In this document: piece after piece, positions 5,384 through 9,145 of the stretch
Layout: each line of letters starts with the position of its first letter
How positions within the stretch are numbered: the first letter of the stretch is position 1
Program-made: the position numbers and the translations under genes
Notes under the pieces: model-generated
Told to the model about the DNA's origin: nothing
The model's database searches: none
What the model saw: only the letters and a program-made list of their open reading frames with translations
Assembly (NCBI GenBank): GCA_009702725.1
Contig: WLHM01000034.1
Location: 1 to 9,145 of the forward strand
DNA length: 9,145 nucleotides
Reading direction: 5' to 3'
From: Actinomycetota bacterium
GTDB lineage: Bacteria; Actinomycetota; Actinomycetes; S36-B12

Positions 5384-7761
5384 TTGATCTGCGCCTGTTG
5401 CTCCCAGCGGGGGCGGCATGGTTGGGCGCGGTGGTTGTGGTGGCTTCGGCGAATTCGGTGCCGCAACTTGTTGAACGCCATCAGCATGCACTTATCTTCC
5501 TACTGATCGCTGGAACCTTCCTGGTGCCGACGTGGCTCTTCGCTGCCCGCATTGGCCGTCACCGCGCTGACTTGATTCGAACCGGGGCCTTCGGGTTGGC
5601 TATTGGAGTCGTGGCGGCGAGTTGGCAGATCCTGTCGCTGACCGCGCAACCGTTGGCCGGCTGGGTTGATGCGGGTGCAACCTCCACCGTGCACGGCATT
5701 GTTATTGGAGATGCGCAGCGGCAAACCTCGCGCGGTCAAGTGATTTGGCAGTCGGCTACTTCGAATCAGATACGTGTTAACGCCACGCAAATTGAGGCCC
5801 GTGGCAAGGTGATTGTCAGTGGGCTGCCAATCATTATCCGTATCCCAGGTAGCGATGGCCTGCCGCCGTCTGGCACGCAGATCAAAGTGATCGGGCGACT
5901 GGCCGCACCCTGGTTACCTGATACGGCAGCTCAATTGAGTGTTTCTGGTGCCGACCAGATCGAAATAATTGGTGATGCCGGCCCGATTGATCAATTCGCA
6001 ACATCAATGCGCGCGGGATTGCGAGCCAGTGTTGCAAACTCCGAACCCAATGCGGCTGCACTTGTCACCGGTCTAGCGGTTGGTGATGAATCACTGCAGA
6101 CCGATGAACTTGATAATGCCATGCGCAAATCTGGGCTCTCGCATTTGACCGCGGTGTCAGGCGGGAATGTTGCAATTGTGTTAGTGGTAGTTCTTGGTAT
6201 TGCGCGGTTGCTCCGCTTGAGATTGCCGGGCCGCATTGTCTTTGCACTGATCGCTCTAACCTATTTCGTAATTTTGGTGCGCCCGCAACCAAGTGTCCTA
6301 CGTGCGGCGGTGATGGGCGCGGTGGTGCTCGTTGGCATGTTGGCGGGTGGCAGGCGGGGTGGGCCCGCAGTGTTGTCGACGGCCGTGATCGTGTTAATCG
6401 TGATCGCCCCCGGTCTGGCGGTGTCATGGGGCTTCGCGCTCTCGGTGGCAGCGACGGCAGGGCTCATTCTGCTTTCACCGTTTGTCGAGAAGTGGTTGGC
6501 AAGCCAGCGCTGGTGTGCGCGGCTACCTCCGGCGTTACGGGAGGCGATCGCGATCACCACAGCAGCGCAACTTGCGACGCTTCCGCTGCTAATCGCGATG
6601 GGCACGAGCGTTGGCTGGGTGGCGCTGCCGGCGAATTTGCTAGCGATGCCCGCGGTTGCTCCGGTCACGGTTCTAGGGCTGCTCGCCGCATTCGTCTCGC
6701 TGGTTAGCCCACCGCTGGCAAGTCTGATCGGCCAGTTAGCGGCATGGCCCGCCGGCTGGATCGCGCAAGTGGCCATTACCGGTAGTTCGCTGCCGTTGGC
6801 GAGTTTGCCGTGGCCGAGCGGCTGGATAGGCGCGGCGCTCCTGCTCCCCGCTGCAATATTCATCATTTACGCGCGCCGATATTCAAAGCGTCGTTGGCCA
6901 GGGGGTGTGCCTAAGCGGGTAGTGATCGCTGCGGCAGCTGCGGCTGTTTGCGTGATTGGCTTGTTCACCTTCGCGCCACCTAATCAGCATGGCTGGCCAC
7001 CACCAGGCTGGCTGATGGTGGTTTGCGATATTGGGCAAGGGGATGCTCTAGTGCTGCGTGCGTCCGCGACAAAGTACGTGGTGGTAGATGCAGGACCAGA
7101 CCCGATTGCGATCGATCGATGTTTGCGGGATTTAGATGTAGTGAATATCTCAGCCATCGTGCTGACCCATTACCACGCTGATCACGTTAACGGCCTACCT
7201 GGAGTGCTAGCGGGTCGATCGGTCGGTGCAGTCTTTACGACCATTGTTCGTGATCCACCAGATGAAGCCGTGCTTGTCGATGGGTGGCTAAATGAGGCGG
7301 GGCTGATTTCGCAACCTGTTCGAATCGGTGAGGTGCGTAAGATCGAGGGCCTCTCTTGGCAGGTGCTTTGGCCGGAAAGATTAATCCAGGCCGGATCGGT
7401 TCCAAATAATTCGAGTGTCACCTTGCTGGTTGAGATTTCTGGAGTTCGGATCCTGCTGCCCGGTGATATCGAACCTGAAGCGCAGGGCGCGATCATGGCC
7501 ACGTCCGCGAACCTGATGGTTGATGTTGTCAAAGTCCCGCACCATGGCTCGCGTTATCAGCATCCGCGATTTGCAGCGTGGACCCATGGGCGTCTCGCGG
7601 TGATTAGTGTCGGCAAAGGCAACACTTATGGGCATCCGGCACCCGAAACTATTGCTTCCTGGCAGGAGTTAGGGGCGCTGGTCGGCCGAACCGATGAACA
7701 AGGGGATCTTGCGGTCGTGTCGAGCCCTAGCGGGCAGCTCGGCTTAGTAGCCCGGGGGTAG
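5380..7761 (+). CDS. comEC: ComEC/Rec2 DNA uptake channel with nuclease-like domain
   Basis: This 793-residue polytopic membrane protein moves single-stranded DNA across the cytoplasmic membrane during transformation. N-terminal membrane helices and an OB-like extracellular segment occupy about residues 1-225. The Competence domain follows, with signatures GLAVGDES (231 onward) and SHLTAVSGGN (254-263) and many hydrophobic helices to about 515. A C-terminal metallo-beta-lactamase-like domain begins near VCDIGQGDALVL (548-559). Its metal ligands are all present: HYHADH (597-602), GD (695-696) and the HHGS motif (721-724). An active nuclease is therefore plausible, degrading the non-transported strand. 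The start is TTG at 5380, overlapping the comEA TGA; no in-frame ATG lies near the 5' end. Near full length and uninterrupted, so the channel is probably functional. Other competence or pilus genes are not in the window. Confidence 0.96.
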   Translation: MIDLRLLLPAGAAWLGAVVVVASANSVPQLVERHQHALIFLLIAGTFLVPTWLFAARIGRHRADLIRTGAFGLAIGVVAASWQILSLTAQPLAGWVDAGATSTVHGIVIGDAQRQTSRGQVIWQSATSNQIRVNATQIEARGKVIVSGLPIIIRIPGSDGLPPSGTQIKVIGRLAAPWLPDTAAQLSVSGADQIEIIGDAGPIDQFATSMRAGLRASVANSEPNAAALVTGLAVGDESLQTDELDNAMRKSGLSHLTAVSGGNVAIVLVVVLGIARLLRLRLPGRIVFALIALTYFVILVRPQPSVLRAAVMGAVVLVGMLAGGRRGGPAVLSTAVIVLIVIAPGLAVSWGFALSVAATAGLILLSPFVEKWLASQRWCARLPPALREAIAITTAAQLATLPLLIAMGTSVGWVALPANLLAMPAVAPVTVLGLLAAFVSLVSPPLASLIGQLAAWPAGWIAQVAITGSSLPLASLPWPSGWIGAALLLPAAIFIIYARRYSKRRWPGGVPKRVVIAAAAAAVCVIGLFTFAPPNQHGWPPPGWLMVVCDIGQGDALVLRASATKYVVVDAGPDPIAIDRCLRDLDVVNISAIVLTHYHADHVNGLPGVLAGRSVGAVFTTIVRDPPDEAVLVDGWLNEAGLISQPVRIGEVRKIEGLSWQVLWPERLIQAGSVPNNSSVTLLVEISGVRILLPGDIEPEAQGAIMATSANLMVDVVKVPHHGSRYQHPRFAAWTHGRLAVISVGKGNTYGHPAPETIASWQELGALVGRTDEQGDLAVVSSPSGQLGLVARG

Positions 7762-7802
7762 CCGGCAGCGACTAAGGCATGGCTCTGGCATGCTGTCGAC
7801 CT

Positions 7803-8816
7803 ATGGCGCTAAGTAAGACGGCACCCACGCGGATCACCATCGCTGCGGGTAATGAGCCGATGCTGGTTGATCGAGCAGTTGCCGACACTTTCGCAGCGAT
7901 TCGTGCCATCGATTCAAGTACCCAACGCGTGCTAATTTCCGCCAGTTCCGATGATGGTGGCGCTTTGATTCGCGATGCGATGTCACCGAATCTATTTGGT
8001 GATGCAACCGTGCTCATAGTTACGGGCATCGATTCGTCAAGTGAAGAAGTCGATGCGGCGTTGCGCGGATTTATCGCGGAGCCAGCGGAGCATGCTTGGT
8101 TGATAGTGACCCACCCCGGCGGAGTCAAAGGCAAGAATCTTTTGGACGCACTGCGGTCGGCCGGTGGCACCGAGATTGATTGCAAGGCTTTGAAGAAGGG
8201 TAAAGCGACAATTGAGTTCTTGAACCGTGAGGTAAGGCTACATAAACGCTCGATGACGTCCGAGGCGATTACGGCTCTTTATGACTCCATCGGCCACGAC
8301 TTACGCCTGTTGGTTGGCGCGATATCGCAACTCTGCAGTGATGTCGAACACGATCCAATTTCGATTGAAGATATCAATTCCTATTTCATCGGGGTAGCTG
8401 ATGTGGCTGGCTACACGATCTCCGATGCGGTCTGGGATAAACGGTCGGTTGAGGCGCTCAGATCCCTGCGGTGGGCGATGGAGGCGTCGGACAACGTCGG
8501 CGTGCCGACGGTGCTGGCGATGGCAAGTGGGCTGCGCACCTTGGTTGGTGTCGGAGGCATGGCAGGTGCGTCGGATTTAGATGTTGCCAAGACCATCGGA
8601 GTGCCGCCATGGAAGGTAAAGACGTTACGTCAGCAGTGGGCCAAGTGGAGTGGTGACCAGCGGCGCTTGGCAGCGGCCGCCGTTGCACTCGCCGATGCTG
8701 ACGGCGCCGTAAAGGGCGGAGTCAAAATTGGCTCCAGTTTGGATGCCGAACAGAAATTACTCGCACTTGAAAGGCTCGTTATCACCACTTCAGCGGGGAC
8801 CCGAACGCTGAACTGA
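7803..8816 (+). CDS. holA: DNA polymerase III delta subunit
   Basis: HolA is the delta subunit of the clamp loader; it opens the beta clamp during DNA replication. Read from 7803 it has 337 residues, typical of the family. Domain I begins with ITIAAGNEPMLVDRAV and contains the LFGDATVLIVTG strand. The middle region has FLNREVRLHKRSMTSEAITALYDSIGHDLRLL, and the C-terminal collar domain has the characteristic GVPPWKVKTLRQQ...W. The overall pattern closely follows mycobacterial HolA. An in-frame ATG at 7779 would add MALACCRP, with no conserved character; neither start has a convincing Shine-Dalgarno, and 7803 (MALSK) fits family N-termini better. The gene begins 17 or 41 bases after comEC and is probably co-transcribed. 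The last eight to ten residues (TSAGTRTLN) extend past the usual family end and lie antisense to the ABC ATPase relic. Confidence 0.93.
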   Translation: MALSKTAPTRITIAAGNEPMLVDRAVADTFAAIRAIDSSTQRVLISASSDDGGALIRDAMSPNLFGDATVLIVTGIDSSSEEVDAALRGFIAEPAEHAWLIVTHPGGVKGKNLLDALRSAGGTEIDCKALKKGKATIEFLNREVRLHKRSMTSEAITALYDSIGHDLRLLVGAISQLCSDVEHDPISIEDINSYFIGVADVAGYTISDAVWDKRSVEALRSLRWAMEASDNVGVPTVLAMASGLRTLVGVGGMAGASDLDVAKTIGVPPWKVKTLRQQWAKWSGDQRRLAAAAVALADADGAVKGGVKIGSSLDAEQKLLALERLVITTSAGTRTLN

Positions 8817-8932
8817 GAGAGTCGGTGGTTAGCACCTCACTCGGCTTACCTACGGCGTGCACGCGCCCTGCACTCATGAGAATCACCCAATCTAACGGCT
8901 GATAATTGTGCGGTCACGAGTTCGACAATCAA
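8782..8932 (-). pseudogene. Decayed 3' end of an ABC transporter ATPase gene
   Basis: On the minus strand, 8895 down to the TGA at 8784-8782 reads LDWVILMSAGRV followed by HAVGKPSEVLT and then TDSLSSAFGSPLKW. This follows the C-terminal pattern of metal/iron-siderophore ABC ATPases: hydrophobic strand, GRV-x-A-x-G-x-P-x-EVLT, then L-S-x-x-F-G-x-P-L. There is no usable start, because a TGA lies 24 codons upstream of GRV in the same frame. In the next frame, 8932-8891 reads LIVELVTAQLSAVR. This resembles the preceding H-loop strand (VTHDLSAVR in intact proteins), with the His-Asp replaced and a frameshift or small deletion before the DW. No Walker A, Walker B or signature motif is present, so the piece cannot be a functional ATPase. 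It overlaps the last 35 bases of holA in antisense. The call is by pattern recognition only; no alignment was run. Confidence 0.45.
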
Positions 8933-9024
8933 AGCATTAAAGGACTCGGGTACTTGCACTGTGACAATCAGCACAACAGGTGGTAAGAATTTCCGGCCAA
9001 CGGTGACTACGCGAGTATTTCAAC

Positions 9025-9145
9025 TTACTCGCTAGGTGTGGGTGCTCCGGGGCTCGCGTTAGAACCGGAACTTGCAAGACCTCCGTGGATGAAATTCAAC
9101 ACTGCTTGGATTTCATCCACGGGGTCGCAGCCGGTTGTTTCAATA
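9025..9145 (-). CDS. C-terminal end of an unidentified protein (partial)
   Basis: An open frame enters from the right edge and ends at TAA (9027-9025), giving the last 39 residues of a protein. The end of a folded part is suggested by CDPVDEIQAVLNFIHGG, followed by a small-residue tail rich in Ser, Gly, Ala and Pro (SSGSNASPGAPTPSE). I do not recognise a family. The other two minus-strand frames are closed by stops in this stretch. At 39 codons the frame could be open by chance, but the globular-then-linker composition and ordinary codon use make it plausible. Its convergent orientation to holA suits the end of a gene on the opposite strand. Between its stop and the relic (8933-9024) I see nothing definite. 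Confidence 0.4.
   Translation of the reverse strand, partial: IETTGCDPVDEIQAVLNFIHGGLASSGSNASPGAPTPSE
9081..9124. repeat. Strong inverted repeat near right edge
   Basis: CCGTGGATGAAAT (9083-9095) and ATTTCATCCACGG (9110-9122) are perfect 13-bp inverted copies around a 14-base loop. A G-T wobble and one more C-G pair extend the stem to 15. The repeat lies within the partial minus-strand reading frame. Neither strand has a following T-run, so an intrinsic terminator is unlikely. It could be an operator, an RNA hairpin, or a remnant of mobile or integrated DNA. Confidence 0.7.

Noticed and set aside
4706..6031. 14-base direct repeat ATTGCGAGCCAGTG at 4706-4719 (comEA) and 6018-6031 (comEC).
   Set aside because: It is read in different frames in the two genes, and one such match is not surprising in 9 kb. 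No further copies were seen.
4689..6551. Two copies of the octamer GCGATCGC (4689-4696, 6544-6551), as in highly iterated palindromes.
   Set aside because: Only two copies, both in GC-rich coding sequence; this is not an enrichment.
8819..8842. Possible terminator hairpin after holA (GGTG / CACC with flanking GAG / CTC).
   Set aside because: The stem is short and interrupted and no T-run follows. The sequence is also explained as part of the ABC relic.
8905..8935. tRNA-like GAGTTCGACAATC segment in the region after holA.
   Set aside because: The flanking bases do not form a T-arm, and no acceptor or anticodon stem can be drawn.
8898..8956. A minus-strand frame reading VPESFNALIVEL, reminiscent of the RNA polymerase beta-subunit C-terminus (PESFxxLxxEL).
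   Set aside because: The match covers only a few residues, the upstream sequence has no beta-subunit character, and part of the same frame fits better as the strand before the ABC ATPase relic.

Overview
The window looks like chromosomal housekeeping DNA from a member of the Actinomycetota with moderate-to-high GC. The evidence is the leucyl-tRNA synthetase, which carries the actinobacterial-looking stretch FAGPPEDDVDWADVSP, together with the gene order DegV protein - comEA - comEC - holA, which mycobacteria share (there without plsY in between). GTG and TTG starts and starts lacking a Shine-Dalgarno sequence fit the same picture. The genus cannot be named from the sequence.

Layout, left to right. 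Positions 1-175 are non-coding as far as I can tell. A small secreted protein of unknown function follows (176-499), then leuS (580-3072). A probable two-gene unit comes next: a DegV/FakB-type fatty-acid-binding protein (3096-3944) whose stop overlaps the GTG start of plsY (3941-4522). A 99-base intergenic gap holds two DnaA-box-like nonamers and a promoter. It leads into the competence unit comEA (4622-5383) and comEC (5380-7761, TTG start, 4-base overlap), followed by holA (about 7803-8816). All of these lie on the plus strand. The last 330 bases differ: they hold what reads as the decayed 3' end of an ABC-transporter ATPase gene on the minus strand, antisense to the tail of holA, then a strong 13-bp inverted repeat lying in the 3' end of an unrecognised minus-strand reading frame that runs off the window.

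How the genes may work together. DegV/FakB proteins present a bound fatty acid to a separate kinase that makes acyl-phosphate, and PlsY transfers the acyl group from acyl-phosphate to glycerol-3-phosphate, so the translationally coupled pair suggests a route from free fatty acid to phospholipid. ComEA and ComEC are the DNA receptor and the membrane channel for uptake of single-stranded DNA. HolA is the clamp-loader delta subunit and is probably only a genomic neighbour. The starts of degV and comEA share the layout TANNNT - six bases - ATG, expected for leaderless transcripts.

I found no convincing new multi-gene system. The points most worth a second look are the ABC ATPase relic that breaks synteny after holA, the inverted repeat near the right edge, the DnaA-box pair upstream of comEA, and the degV-plsY coupling.
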